Source: Sphaerisporangium fuscum
Lineage (GTDB): Bacteria; Actinomycetota; Actinomycetes; Streptosporangiales; Streptosporangiaceae
NCBI RefSeq assembly: GCF_018531465.1
Contig: NZ_JAHDTF010000004.1
Span: forward strand, 372,001 to 436,000
DNA: 64,000 bases
Direction: 5' to 3'
Part shown: positions 52,847-62,028 of the stretch, in pieces
How positions within the stretch are numbered: the first letter of the stretch is position 1
Layout of the letters: the number at the start of each line of letters is the position of its first letter
The notes under the pieces: model-generated
Told to the model about the DNA's origin: nothing
Databases searched by the model: none
The model's input: the letters and a program-made list of their open reading frames with translations, nothing else
Program-made: the position numbers and the translations under genes

Positions 52847-54904
52847 ATGGACGTCAACGATCTCAACCCGGCGCCCGGCGCCGCCTCCCGGCTCTGGCGC
52901 GGCCTCGGCGGCCTCGCATTCGGCGGCGACTACAACCCCGAGCAGTGGCCCGCCGAGACCAGGGCCGAGGACCTCCGCCTCATGGCCGAGGCCAAGGTGA
53001 ACCTCGTGACCGTCGGCGTCTTCGCCTGGGCCCGTGTCGAGCCCGTCCGCGACGCCTACGACTTCTCGTACTTCGAGAAGGTCCTCGACGACCTGCACGC
53101 GCACGGCATCACCGCCGACCTCGCCACCATGACGGCCTCGCCGCCGCCGTGGCTGGTCCACGAGCACCCCGAGATCCTGCCCGTCACCGCCGAGGGAGCC
53201 GTGCTCGGGCCCGGCGGACGGCAGCACTTCTGCCCGTCGAGCCCCGTCTACCGCGAGCGCGCCGCGATGCTGGCCGAACGGCTCGCCACCCACTTCCGCG
53301 ACCACCCCGCGCTCGGGCTGTGGCACGTCGGCAACGAGTACGGCTGCCACATCGCGGCCTGCTACTGCGAGGTGTCGGCGGCGGCCTTCCGCCGCTGGCT
53401 GCGCGAACGCTACGACGACGTCGACGCGCTGAACGACGCCTGGTCGACCGACTTCTGGTCGCAGCGCTACGCGTCGTTCGACCACGTACGGCCGCCCGCC
53501 CTCGCGCCGACCTTCCCCAACCCCGCCCAGCAGCTCGACTACATGCGCTTCAGCGACCAGGAGCTGCGCGCCTGCTTCGAGGCCGAGGCGAGCGTCCTGC
53601 GGCGCGTCACCCCCGGCGTCCCCGTGACGACGAACTTCCTGGGCGGCCTGAAGTCGGTCGACGTGTTCGAATGGGCGCCCGGGCTCGACGTCGCCGCCGT
53701 CGACTGCTACGCCGACCCGCACGACGAGCGTCCCCACCTCGCCCCCGGCCTGGTGTACGACACGATCCGCGGCTCGCGGGGCGGGGAGCCGTGGATCCTG
53801 ATGGAGCAGGCGCCCAGCGCGGTCAACTGGCGGGCCAGGAACGCCGTCAAACAGCCCGGGCGGATGCGGTTGTGGAGCTGGCAGGCCGTCGCGCACGGCG
53901 CCGACGCGGTGATGTTCTTCCAGTGGCGGCAGTCACGCGGCGGCGCCGAGAAGTTCCACTCGGGCATGGTGCCGCACGCCGGAGCCGACAGCAGGGTGTA
54001 CCGCGAGATCGCCGCACTCGGCCAAGAGCTCGCCTCGGTGCCCGGCCTGCTCGGTACGCGGGTGCGCAACCAGGTGGCGATCCTGCTCGACTGGAACAGC
54101 TGGTGGGCCCTGGAGCTCGACTCCCACCCGTCTGCGGGCGTGCGGCAGGCGGAGCGGCTGCTCGACCACTACGGTCCGCTGCACGACCTCGGCGTCGGCG
54201 TCGATGTCGTGCCGCCCTCGGCGGACCTCGGCGCGTACGCGCTGGTCGTGGCCCCGAACCTGTACCTGCTGTCCACCGAGGACGCCGAGCGCCTCACGTC
54301 GTACGTCGCGGGCGGTGGCGCGCTGGTGGTGTCGTTCTTCAGCGGCATCGTGGACCAGCACGACCGGGTGCACCTCGGCGGGTACCCCGCGCCGCTGCGC
54401 GAGGTTCTCGGCGTGCGGGTCGAGGAGTTCTGCCCGGCCGCCGAGCATGAGACGTTCGCGGTGCGCGGCTGCGGCGCGCTCGAGGGCGCCGAAGGCGTCG
54501 CCGACCTGTGGCGCGAGGATCTCCAGCTCACCGGCGCTGAGCCGGAGTTCGTCTTCGACTCGGCCGACTGGGCGGGCCGCCCGGCGGTGACCAGGCACGA
54601 GTTCGGCGCGGGGGTGGCCCGCTACCTCTCGACCCGGCTCGACGAGACCGGCATGCGCGCGGTCCTCGGCCGGGCGGTCGCCGAGGCGGGGGTGCGGCCT
54701 GCCCTCCAGGGGCTGCCCGCGGGGGTGGAGGCGGCCGTCCGCAGCGGGGACGGCGGCACCTTCCTCATCCTGCTCAACCACACCGGCGACAAGCACGAGG
54801 TCCGCCTTGACGGCGAGTGGACCGACGCGCTCGACCCGGCGGACGCGCGGGTGAGCACGGTGGCCCTGCCCCCCGCCGGGGTCGCCGTGCTCCGCGCCGG
54901 CTGA
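52847..54904 (+). CDS. Beta-galactosidase, GH42 family
   Basis: 685 residues from ATG 52847. TIM barrel with acid/base Glu164 (WHVGNEYG) and nucleophile Glu320 (ILMEQAPS), then the trimerisation domain and a C-terminal beta domain. Cuts terminal beta-galactosides in the cytoplasm; no signal peptide. Together with LacI and the importer it forms a galactoside-use locus. GDYNPEQWP near the N-terminus is a GH42 hallmark. Confidence 0.94.
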   Translation: MDVNDLNPAPGAASRLWRGLGGLAFGGDYNPEQWPAETRAEDLRLMAEAKVNLVTVGVFAWARVEPVRDAYDFSYFEKVLDDLHAHGITADLATMTASPPPWLVHEHPEILPVTAEGAVLGPGGRQHFCPSSPVYRERAAMLAERLATHFRDHPALGLWHVGNEYGCHIAACYCEVSAAAFRRWLRERYDDVDALNDAWSTDFWSQRYASFDHVRPPALAPTFPNPAQQLDYMRFSDQELRACFEAEASVLRRVTPGVPVTTNFLGGLKSVDVFEWAPGLDVAAVDCYADPHDERPHLAPGLVYDTIRGSRGGEPWILMEQAPSAVNWRARNAVKQPGRMRLWSWQAVAHGADAVMFFQWRQSRGGAEKFHSGMVPHAGADSRVYREIAALGQELASVPGLLGTRVRNQVAILLDWNSWWALELDSHPSAGVRQAERLLDHYGPLHDLGVGVDVVPPSADLGAYALVVAPNLYLLSTEDAERLTSYVAGGGALVVSFFSGIVDQHDRVHLGGYPAPLREVLGVRVEEFCPAAEHETFAVRGCGALEGAEGVADLWREDLQLTGAEPEFVFDSADWAGRPAVTRHEFGAGVARYLSTRLDETGMRAVLGRAVAEAGVRPALQGLPAGVEAAVRSGDGGTFLILLNHTGDKHEVRLDGEWTDALDPADARVSTVALPPAGVAVLRAG

Positions 54905-54922
54905 GCCTCCTGCGGGGCTCAG
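54901..54922. terminator. Bidirectional hairpin between convergent genes
   Basis: CTGAGCC (54901-54907) and GGCTCAG (54916-54922); the arms contain the stops of the GH42 and MBL genes. Confidence 0.55.
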
Positions 54923-55620
54923 CCGGGGAGGGCGGCGGACGCGGCGCGCAGGGCGGCCGGGACATCCCCGGTCACCGGCTCGCCGTGCCCGACGCAGGCG
55001 AGGCTCGCGTCCAGGCGGGCGAGGGCACGGAACGACTCCACCGTCCGCCCGGGGTCCTCGTTGAAGACGCCGGGCATCAGCCGCTTGTCGACGTTGGCCA
55101 CCGTGTCGCCGGTGAACAGCACTCCGGGGCCGGGCAGGTGGATCGCGATGCTGCCGCCCGTGTGGCCCGGGATGGCGACCACCTTGGCCCCGCCGCCGAA
55201 GTCGAGGACAGCACCGTCCTCCAGTTCCCGGTCGACCGGGCACGGCGGGCCGGGCGGCAGCTCGTCGATGCGCAGGGTCCGCCAAAGCTCGCGCTCCCAG
55301 TCGGCGAGGGCGGGCCGGTGTCCTGGGTCCTCGCCGCGGATGACGGGCGCGTCCAGGCGGTGCGCCATCACGGGGGCGCCGTTCCAGGCCCTGACCTCGG
55401 CGGCCGAGCCGTAGTGGTCGTTGTGGCCGTGCGTCACGATCACGCGGTGGAGGTCCTCCTTCCGCAGGCCGAGCGACTCGATCGCGGCCGCTATGTCGGC
55501 CCCGCTTCCGGCCGTCCCGGTGTCGATGAGTGTGAGGGAGTCGGAGTCGCGCCAGAGGTAGGCCTGCCCGAAGCCGAGCAGCAGCATGTGAAGCTCCGGA
55601 CGGAGCTGGATGATCTGCAT
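54919..55620 (-). CDS. MBL-fold metallo-hydrolase (glyoxalase II-like)
   Basis: 233 residues from ATG 55620. HGHNDHYGS holds the HxHxDH motif and PGHTGGSIAIHL and GDTVANVDK supply the other ligands. Resembles the quorum-quenching lactonase/glyoxalase II-like group of actinobacteria. Substrate unknown. Convergent with the GH42 gene. Confidence 0.9.
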   Translation of the reverse strand: MQIIQLRPELHMLLLGFGQAYLWRDSDSLTLIDTGTAGSGADIAAAIESLGLRKEDLHRVIVTHGHNDHYGSAAEVRAWNGAPVMAHRLDAPVIRGEDPGHRPALADWERELWRTLRIDELPPGPPCPVDRELEDGAVLDFGGGAKVVAIPGHTGGSIAIHLPGPGVLFTGDTVANVDKRLMPGVFNEDPGRTVESFRALARLDASLACVGHGEPVTGDVPAALRAASAALPG

Positions 55621-55963
55621 GGGTCGGACCGTAGACGGCCGTCGCCCCTGTGGGGGAGGCGTTCCGCCTGTGGCGCATCCGCCAAGAGCGCAACGCGGCG
55701 CTGCGCTCGCCCGGTGGCCGGAAGCGGTCAGGTGGGCCTGGACCGGTTTCGGGGCGGCGGCGAATCGGGCAGATGGGTGAAGAGCATCAGGTGCCAGGCG
55801 GGAGGCCGGATGGGTCACGAAATATCCCTCAAAACCGCCTCACCTGCGGAAGCAATCCCCGCGTTCTTCGCCGCCGCGCGGCGTGTCCCGCGCGGCTCGC
55901 CACACTCTGCGGTGACGATGGGCGGAGATGAACCACTGATCCCCGAACGGCGTCAAAGAGAGC
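55621..55963. other. 343 bases without a convincing gene
   Basis: A plus-strand frame at 55650-55931 is basic and featureless and overlaps no good start. I see no promoter or repeat of note. The divergent starts at 55620 and 55964 make it a promoter region. Confidence 0.5.
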
Positions 55964-56725
55964 ATGGATTCCGCAGCCCTTGAGACTGCCCGTGTCAGAG
56001 ACGCCCGCAGGATCGCGGCCGTTGGCTTGCTGCTGTTCGGACCGGTCTTCGCGGTTCTCGTCCCCTGGGCGCGGACGTTCCCGGCGGAGGCCGCCCAGCC
56101 GGCCGGGGACGACCACCACCCCGCCGCGCTGCCGGTCGTGCTGGTCGTCCTGGCCGCCTACCTGACCTGCCTGGTCGGGGTGGGGCTCGCGCAGGGCCGC
56201 GCGTGGCTGCTCGAACGGCGTGTCGAACCGGGTGAGCTGTACGACCGTCCCCTCATGGAGCTGTCGACCCGCGTCATGTTCGCCTTCGCCTGGCTGCAGG
56301 TCATGTTCGTCGGGGTCGTGATCGTGGCCCTCTTCGAGGACCTGGAGTACCGCGCGATGGTCATCGGCGGCACGGTGGTGGTGTGCGCGTTCTGGCTGTG
56401 GGCCGTGCTGACCGGCATGCTGACGGTGTCCAACGTCACCACCGGCATCCGGCTGCTGCTGGCCGGGGACCACCGGCCACTGGACGGCGGCCTGCCGCGC
56501 GACGACCGCGAGCGGCGGCTGCGCGTGTTCTCCGCCGCCGGATGGCTCGTCCTGCTGGGCGTGTCGGCACGTTCGGCGGCGATCCTCTACACCCACGGCC
56601 AGCACCCGGAAGCCCCCGCGGACACCGGCCCCTCCCAGGTGCTGCTGCTGGCCGCCGTCGCGGCCGCCGCCGTCACGATCGTCGCCGGTCGCCTGGCCGA
56701 CCGGCGGGTCCTCGCCATGGTCTGA
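55964..56725 (+). CDS. Polytopic membrane protein of unknown function
   Basis: 253 residues from ATG 55964, with six or so hydrophobic helices (such as AVGLLLFGPVFAVLVPWA and LPVVLVVLAAYLTCLVGVGL) and an acidic cytoplasmic loop GDHRPLDGGLPRDDRERR. Not assigned to a family. It stands alone, 75 bases before the YiaA/B-like gene. Confidence 0.75.
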   Translation: MDSAALETARVRDARRIAAVGLLLFGPVFAVLVPWARTFPAEAAQPAGDDHHPAALPVVLVVLAAYLTCLVGVGLAQGRAWLLERRVEPGELYDRPLMELSTRVMFAFAWLQVMFVGVVIVALFEDLEYRAMVIGGTVVVCAFWLWAVLTGMLTVSNVTTGIRLLLAGDHRPLDGGLPRDDRERRLRVFSAAGWLVLLGVSARSAAILYTHGQHPEAPADTGPSQVLLLAAVAAAAVTIVAGRLADRRVLAMV

Positions 56726-56799
56726 GCGCGGGCGTACTCAGACCAGGCCGGGTACGCGTACTCATGCCCGGCCCGCGGCCATGGGCACATCATCGGGAC

Positions 56800-57090
56800 A
56801 TGACCAAGCCAATCCAGCCGACCATGACCGGTGCCTACTACGCCCAGTGCATGATCTCCTTCGCCCTGGCCCTGGGAAGCGTCGCGATCGGCATCGCCTA
56901 CCTGCCGGTGAACCCATGGGTGCGCGCGTTCCTCGCCGTCGGTGTCCTGTACACCGTCACCTCGGCCTTCGTGCTGGCCAAGTGCTTGCGCGACCGCCAG
57001 GAGATCGCGAACATGACGAGCCGCGTCGACCAGGCGCGGCTGGACAAGCTGCTCTCCGAGCACGACCCCTACAAGGTCGAAAGCGTCTGA
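56800..57090 (+). CDS. YiaA/YiaB-like two-helix membrane protein
   Basis: 96 residues from ATG 56800. Two helices (YYAQCMISFALALGSVAIGIAYLP and AFLAVGVLYTVTSAFVLAKCLRD) joined by the short PVNPWVRA, as in the YiaAB two-helix domain. An acidic C-terminal tail follows. Function unknown. Confidence 0.8.
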   Translation: MTKPIQPTMTGAYYAQCMISFALALGSVAIGIAYLPVNPWVRAFLAVGVLYTVTSAFVLAKCLRDRQEIANMTSRVDQARLDKLLSEHDPYKVESV

Positions 57091-57099
57091 GAACCGCGC

Positions 57100-57759
57100 T
57101 CACTCCCCGTCGAGACCCCGCTCGATCGCGTAGCGCACCAGCTCGACCCGGTTGTGCAGCTGCAGCTTGTTGAGCGTGTTCTGGACGTGGTTCTGCACCG
57201 TGCGGTGCGACAGCACGAGCCGCTCGGCGATCTGCTTGTACGACAGGCCCTTGGCGACCAGCCGGAGCACCTCGGTCTCGCGGTCGGTCAGGCGCGGCCC
57301 GGCGTCGCCGGCGGGCTCCTGGGCGGCGAGGCGGCGGTACTCGCCGAGCACCAGCCCCGCGAGCCCGGGCGTGAACACCGGCTCGCCGCCGGCGGTGCGC
57401 CGCACGGCGTCCAGGAACTCCTCCCGGCTCGCCGACTTCACCAGGTAGCCCGAGGCGCCCGCCTTCACCGCCTCCAGCACGTCCTCCTGCTCGCCGCTCG
57501 CCGACAGCACGAGCACCCGGGGAGGCGGCTCGCAGGCGGCCAGGCCCTTGGCCACCTCGACGCCGGGCAGGTCGGGAAGCCTGAGATCGAGGATCACCAC
57601 ATCGGGTCGTGCGGCGGCGGCGACGCGGAGGGCCTGCCGTCCCTCACCGCAGGTCGCGACCACGTCGTACCCCGCCTCGCCGAGGTCGCGGGCGACCGAG
57701 TCGCGCCACATCGGATGGTCGTCCACCACCATCACCCGAAACGCCTCCACGCCCGCCAC
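57100..57759 (-). CDS. NarL/LuxR-family response regulator
   Basis: 219 residues from ATG 57759. Receiver domain with VVDDHPMW, phospho-acceptor Asp in VILDLRLPD and Lys in YLVKSAS; C-terminal LuxR HTH (LTDRETEVLRLVAKGLSYKQIAERL). Ten bases after the histidine kinase stop, so it is the partner. Targets unknown. Confidence 0.93.
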   Translation of the reverse strand: MAGVEAFRVMVVDDHPMWRDSVARDLGEAGYDVVATCGEGRQALRVAAAARPDVVILDLRLPDLPGVEVAKGLAACEPPPRVLVLSASGEQEDVLEAVKAGASGYLVKSASREEFLDAVRRTAGGEPVFTPGLAGLVLGEYRRLAAQEPAGDAGPRLTDRETEVLRLVAKGLSYKQIAERLVLSHRTVQNHVQNTLNKLQLHNRVELVRYAIERGLDGE

Positions 57760-57768
57760 TGTAAGCCG

Positions 57769-58896
57769 TCACCGGGCGCGGCGGGGGCGCGGAGCGGGCA
57801 CGGTCAGTTCGACCTCGGTGCCCTGGCCGGGGACCGAGACGAAGCCCGCCGTGCCGCCGAGCTGGGCGAGCCGGCCACGGATCGACCGGGCGACCCCCAG
57901 CCTCCCTTCGGCCTCCGCCGCGGCCAGCCGCCCTTCGGGGATGCCGGGGCCGTCGTCGCGGACGGTCACCGTCACCGAGCGGCCGTCCTCCTCGGCGAAC
58001 ACCCACGCCCGTGCGCCCTCGCCGCAGTGCCGTCGTACGTTGTCGAGGGCCGCGCCCGCGGCCGCCGCGACCTCCCGAGCCTGTGAGGCCGGCAGCAGGA
58101 GCGGAGTCGCCGGCGTGGACACCGTCACCGCCGGCGCGCCGTACCGGCGCAGCAGCGCGCCCAGGTCGGCCAGGCCGTCCTCGTACCCGCCCGTCGCGGG
58201 TTCGCTGCGGATCATCTCGCGGAGCGCCGCCTCCTGCTCGCCCGCGAGCCGTCCCAGCTCGGCCGCCTCACCGCCGATCTCGAGCCCGCGGCGCTGCACC
58301 AGGGCGAGCACCTGGAGCACCGAGTCGTGGATGCCCCGGGCCAGACGTTCGCGTTCGCGGTTGGCGGCCTCCATCTCGACCGCGCGCTGCAGCCGCTCCT
58401 CGGCCTGCTTGGTCAGCCGCGACACGTGGCCCACCACCGCCCCCGCCAGGGTCAGCAGCACGGCCCCGTTGACGGGAACCGACAGGTCGAACCCGCGCAG
58501 GCCGCGCAGCCACAGGTCCGCGGCCGACAGCACGACCGCGGCCACGACGCCGGCCCGCCGCCCGCCGTACACGGCCCAGGCCAGCACCGGCCCGCCGATC
58601 CAGGTCGCCGTGACCGGCATGACACCCGCGGGCCCGGCCTGCGGGCCCTGGACGTACGGCGACGCCAGCAGGCACCCCATGGTCACCAGCAGGTCGATCA
58701 CCAGGAGGGGGCGGCCCCGGGCGGCCGGATAGGCGACCGTCGTGGCCGCCGTCCACAGGGCCATCATCGCGATGACCAGCCATCCGAGCAACGGACGCCG
58801 GTAGCCCCCGGCACCCGCCAGCAGCAGGGCCGCGTACGCCACCGAGGCGATGCGGTAGACCGCGACGGCCCTCCAGAACTGGTGCTCTATGCCCAC
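57769..58896 (-). CDS. Sensor histidine kinase (HisKA_3, MacS-like)
   Basis: 375 residues from GTG 58896 (VGIEHQFWRAVAVYRIASV). Four to five membrane helices, then the HisKA_3 phospho-acceptor His in ERLARGIHDSVLQVLALVQRRG and HATPase motifs DNVRRHCG and VRDDGPGIPEG. Layout as in MacS-type kinases of actinobacteria. Forms a two-component pair with the following response regulator; the divergent secreted Thr/Pro-repeat protein gene may be its target or neighbour only. Confidence 0.9.
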   Translation of the reverse strand: MGIEHQFWRAVAVYRIASVAYAALLLAGAGGYRRPLLGWLVIAMMALWTAATTVAYPAARGRPLLVIDLLVTMGCLLASPYVQGPQAGPAGVMPVTATWIGGPVLAWAVYGGRRAGVVAAVVLSAADLWLRGLRGFDLSVPVNGAVLLTLAGAVVGHVSRLTKQAEERLQRAVEMEAANRERERLARGIHDSVLQVLALVQRRGLEIGGEAAELGRLAGEQEAALREMIRSEPATGGYEDGLADLGALLRRYGAPAVTVSTPATPLLLPASQAREVAAAAGAALDNVRRHCGEGARAWVFAEEDGRSVTVTVRDDGPGIPEGRLAAAEAEGRLGVARSIRGRLAQLGGTAGFVSVPGQGTEVELTVPAPRPRRAR

Positions 58897-59014
58897 GTGC
58901 CCATGATGGCGGGCCTCGTCCGGATTCACAGCAAACTTGCCGCGTGCGGCGCAGGTCCCCTCAGGTGGCCCCTCCACACTGTCGGACGATGATCGCCGAC
59001 TGTGGAGGGAAGCC

Positions 59015-60199
59015 GTGGGCAGCTACGATCCGGGACGGCTGCGGGCCGGAGCCCTCGCGGCGGGACTCGCCGTCGGGCTGACGGCCTGTGTGACGCAGGC
59101 GTTCGCGGCGTCCGTGCCGGAGGGTACGGCGCGGCTTTCCGCCGCTCAGGCGGTCTCCACTGACGTTCCCTACGTGTGCATGGGGGCCACGCGTTCGTTT
59201 CCCGTCACCCTGGACGGCCCCTCCGCCGCCGCCACGGCGGGGGTGCCGTTCCCGGTCGCCTGGGGGGTCGGCACCTCGGCGAGCGACCCGCTGACCGCGC
59301 CGTCCACCATCCCGAGCGGAGGGGCGCACCTCACCGGTGAGCTCGCCTGGTCCACCGCCCCCGTGCCCGGCGCCTCCCCGACCCCCACCGCGACCGATAC
59401 GCCCACGGTGGGCGACACCGCGACCGCCTCGCCGGCGGCGACCCCCACCGCGACCGATACGCCGGCGGTGACCCCCACGGTGGGCGACACCGGGACCGAC
59501 ACGCCGACGGCGACCCCCACCGCGACCGACACGCCGGCGGTGACCCCCACGGTGGGCGACACCGGGACCGACATGCCGGGTGACACCGTTTCCAGCACGC
59601 CGGGCGGGAACGAGAGCGTCGCCGGCTCCACGGCGGCGATCGCCAGGGCCGAGGGCCCCGCGAACACCGTCGCCATGGACAGTGGCAGCCCGATCGCCGT
59701 GCCCTCGATGACGGCGACGATCACACCGTCCGCGGAGGCCACGCTCGCGCTGACGGCGGGCGCGTTCACGGTGAACCTCGATCCCTCGCCCATCACGTGC
59801 AGCCCGGCCCCCGGCGCCACACCCGCGTCCCTCGCCGTCACGGTCGGCCCCTCGGCCGACGCCACCGCGACCCCCACCGACACCTCGTCCGCCCCCGCCG
59901 CGACCGTCACGGTCACCGAGACCTCCCCGGCGCCCACCGTGACCGCCACGGTGACCGCGACCTCTTCCACTCCCACCGCCACCGCCACGGTGACGGCCAC
60001 CACCTCCGGGCCGACGGTCACGGCCACCTCGACCGTGCAGGTCAGGGTCACGCCGGTCGGCGCGGCGCAGACGGGCGAGGCGCCCGGCGAGGGCGCCCCG
60101 GGCACCGGCTGGATCGTCTTCGGCCTGCTCACGCTCGCCGGTACGGCCCTCTGCCGCGTCGTCACCCGCCGCGCGGCGGGCGGCCGGCCCGCCCGCTGA
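59015..60199 (+). CDS. Secreted Thr/Pro-rich repeat protein with C-terminal anchor
   Basis: 394 residues from GTG 59015 (GGAGGG upstream). Signal peptide LAAGLAVGLTACVTQAFAAS; a first folded part with VPYVCMGATRSFPVTLDG, resembling DUF6801-type domains; then Thr/Pro/Ala/Asp repeats (59438-59581 in DNA) and a similar second domain with PSPITCSPAPG. A C-terminal hydrophobic helix (GTGWIVFGLLTLAGTALCRVV) and basic tail anchor it. Likely a wall-spanning or surface protein. Divergent from the histidine kinase. Confidence 0.75.
   Translation: MGSYDPGRLRAGALAAGLAVGLTACVTQAFAASVPEGTARLSAAQAVSTDVPYVCMGATRSFPVTLDGPSAAATAGVPFPVAWGVGTSASDPLTAPSTIPSGGAHLTGELAWSTAPVPGASPTPTATDTPTVGDTATASPAATPTATDTPAVTPTVGDTGTDTPTATPTATDTPAVTPTVGDTGTDMPGDTVSSTPGGNESVAGSTAAIARAEGPANTVAMDSGSPIAVPSMTATITPSAEATLALTAGAFTVNLDPSPITCSPAPGATPASLAVTVGPSADATATPTDTSSAPAATVTVTETSPAPTVTATVTATSSTPTATATVTATTSGPTVTATSTVQVRVTPVGAAQTGEAPGEGAPGTGWIVFGLLTLAGTALCRVVTRRAAGGRPAR
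59438..59581 (+). repeat. 72-bp tandem repeat, about two copies
   Basis: Two 72-bp units at 59438-59509 and 59510-59581 differ at few positions and encode 24-residue Thr/Pro repeats (ATPTATDTPAVTPTVGDTGT...). A partial copy lies at about 59379-59425. Confidence 0.8.
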
Positions 60200-60276
60200 A
60201 CGCGGCGAACACGGGCACCGACGTTTGAGATTCGTGTGGGGGAAAGAGGGAGGGCAACCGCGAAGGAGGCAGTGCC

Positions 60277-60561
60277 ATGACGATAGCCGGAAGCATCTTC
60301 CTGATCATGCTCGGCGCCATCTTCACCTGGGCCCTCGAGTTCGACCTCGCCGGCGTCGACATCAACACCCTCGGCGTGATCCTCATGCTGGGCGGCATCG
60401 TCGGGCTGGCGTTCGGCATCTGGCGCATGAACAGCGTCCGCCGTACGGTCACCCGCACCACCGACGCCACCCCGGTCACCCCGGTCAGCCCCGTGCACCC
60501 GGTCGACGCCACGCGGACCCAGGTGTACGAGGAGCGGCGCTACGACGACGGCATGATCTGA
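60277..60561 (+). CDS. DUF6458-like small membrane protein
   Basis: 94 residues from ATG 60277 (AAGGAGG upstream). Two helices (SIFLIMLGAIFTWAL and TLGVILMLGGIVGLAFGIW) around GVDINTLGVILML, as I recall for DUF6458, with an acidic tail EERRYDDGMI. Found as stress-type small membrane proteins in actinobacteria. Confidence 0.75.
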   Translation: MTIAGSIFLIMLGAIFTWALEFDLAGVDINTLGVILMLGGIVGLAFGIWRMNSVRRTVTRTTDATPVTPVSPVHPVDATRTQVYEERRYDDGMI

Positions 60562-60726
60562 CGCCGGGGGAACCCCGCGCTCGCGGACAAGTCATGAAAA
60601 GTCATGCGATGTTCTGCGGGAGTGAACGGCTGCCCCAAAGTTTCGGCGGCTCGCGCATGGAGCCGCCGGCCAGGGAAGGAAAACCGTCGGTCGAACAGGA
60701 TCGGCTGCTTTCGAGGAGGGAGAAGC

Positions 60727-61119
60727 ATGCCTGGAAAAGAGGAACTCCCGTCCACAATCGAGCGCTCGCCGAAAAAGGCGCAGGAGACCTGGATCAAGGC
60801 GCACGATTCGGCGGTGAAGACGTACGGCGAGGGGCAGAGGGCGCACCGCACCGCGTTCGCCGCCCTGAAGCACTCGTTCGAGAAGGTCGGCGACCACTGG
60901 GAGCCCAAGTCCAAGAAGGGCCCCTCCGACGCGCAGGCGGCCCGCGGCACGCCGAAACCCGGCAAGACGGCCGAGGGCGTCGACGCCAACGCCAGCAAGG
61001 AGCACCTGTACCAGATCGCCACCAAGCTCGGCATCGCCGGCCGGTCCCGAATGGACAAGGCCCACCTCGTCGAGGCGATCAAGAAGGCGAACCGCAGGGC
61101 GACCGCCAAGGCCCGCTGA
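60727..61119 (+). CDS. ChaB-domain protein with Rho-N/SAP-like C-terminus
   Basis: 130 residues from ATG 60727 (AGGAGGGAGAAGC upstream). ChaB-like helices LPSTIERSPKKAQETWIKAHDSAVKTYG; then HLYQIATKLGIAGRSRMDKAHLVEAIKKANRR, a Rho-N/SAP fold for nucleic acid contact. The linker is Pro/Lys-rich. Role unknown; in a cluster of small stress-type genes. Confidence 0.85.
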   Translation: MPGKEELPSTIERSPKKAQETWIKAHDSAVKTYGEGQRAHRTAFAALKHSFEKVGDHWEPKSKKGPSDAQAARGTPKPGKTAEGVDANASKEHLYQIATKLGIAGRSRMDKAHLVEAIKKANRRATAKAR

Positions 61120-61354
61120 CGGCCGACCTGGTCCCACCGGGCCGGGCCGGCCGCCCCGGCGGCCGTCACCCGCGAAGCGGCGACCCATCGTGGCCGCCGT
61201 CCCTCGAAAGACGCGAAGGATTCGTACCAGGCCGGCTCGCCGCGTGCGCAGCCGGCTTTCGGCATGCGTATTCCCGCCGAGTCGCCATTCGGCGGGAAAC
61301 CCGTTAGAGCCGGGCGGCCTCGGGTAGCGGGAGTTCATCGCGAAGGAGGAAACG

Positions 61355-61762
61355 ATGGCGGATACCGCGAATCGAGCGCAGGACGCGCTGACGGAAATGA
61401 AGAAGAGCGCGGGGGACCTCAAGGTCGTGGCCGGGGAAAAGGCGGGAGTTCTGGCCTCCAAAGCCGGAGAGAAGGCCGGCGACCTCGCCGCGAAGACCGG
61501 TGACAAGGCCGGCGACCTGGCGGCCAAGGCGAGTGCGAAGGCCGGGGACCTCGCCGTGAAGGCGGGCGAGAAGGCGAGCGACCTCGCCGCGAAGACCGGC
61601 GACGCGGCCGGTGACCTCGCGGAGAAGGCGCGGCAGCACCTGCCCGAGGTCAAGGACGCCGCCGACAAGGTCGTCACCCGGGCCAAGAACCGCCCCTGGG
61701 CCACCGCGGCGGTGGTCGCCGGGGTCCTGGTGCTCTGGCGGGTACTGCGGAGGAAGAAGTAA
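61355..61762 (+). CDS. LEA-like 11-mer repeat protein with membrane tail
   Basis: 135 residues from ATG 61355 (AAGGAGG upstream). Residues 26-91 are six 11-residue units such as AGEKAGDLAAK and TGDKAGDLAAK, an amphipathic pattern like group-3 LEA proteins. A helix (114-129, WATAAVVAGVLVLWRV) and RRKK tail would anchor it. Probably unfolded in solution and protective for membranes on drying or stress. It is 2 bases before the DUF4235 gene, so they are an operon. Confidence 0.8.
   Translation: MADTANRAQDALTEMKKSAGDLKVVAGEKAGVLASKAGEKAGDLAAKTGDKAGDLAAKASAKAGDLAVKAGEKASDLAAKTGDAAGDLAEKARQHLPEVKDAADKVVTRAKNRPWATAAVVAGVLVLWRVLRRKK
61430..61627 (+). repeat. Six 33-bp repeats encoding 11-mers
   Basis: In-frame 33-base units coding AGEKAGDLAAK-type repeats of the LEA-like protein. 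Confidence 0.85.
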
Positions 61763-61764
61763 TC

Positions 61765-62028
61765 GTGAAAAAGCTTGCCTACAGGGGAGTGGGCGCGCTT
61801 ACCGGTATGGCCGGCGGTCTCATTTCCGGACTGGTTTTCAAGCAGGTCTGGAAACTGCTCGCCGGCAAGGGCGACGCCCCCGAGGCCACATCGAAACAGT
61901 ACGGCTGGGGTGAGGTTCTGGTGGCCGCAGCCGTCCAGGGAGCGATATTCGGCGTGGTCAAGGCCGCGATCGACCGGGCGACCGCGGAGGGCATCGAGAA
62001 CGCCACCGGGACCTGGCCCGGGGAGTGA
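61765..62028 (+). CDS. DUF4235 membrane protein
   Basis: 87 residues from GTG 61765, two bases after the LEA-like stop. YRGVGALTGMAGGLISGLVFKQVWKLLAGKGDAPEATSKQYGWGEVLVAAAVQGAIFGVVKAAIDR is the DUF4235 signature with two helices. Function unknown; in the same operon as the LEA-like protein. Confidence 0.9.
   Translation: MKKLAYRGVGALTGMAGGLISGLVFKQVWKLLAGKGDAPEATSKQYGWGEVLVAAAVQGAIFGVVKAAIDRATAEGIENATGTWPGE

Noticed and set aside
55650..55931. Possible small gene between MBL and membrane protein
   Set aside because: Basic, unrelated to known families, and likely promoter DNA.
59438..59581. CRISPR-like repeat
   Set aside because: The repeats are adjacent and coding, without spacers.
59170..60498. 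Minus-strand frame opposite the Thr/Pro repeat gene
   Set aside because: Val/Ala repeats mirror the plus-strand repeat; it lacks a ribosome-binding site and overlaps the DUF6458-like gene.
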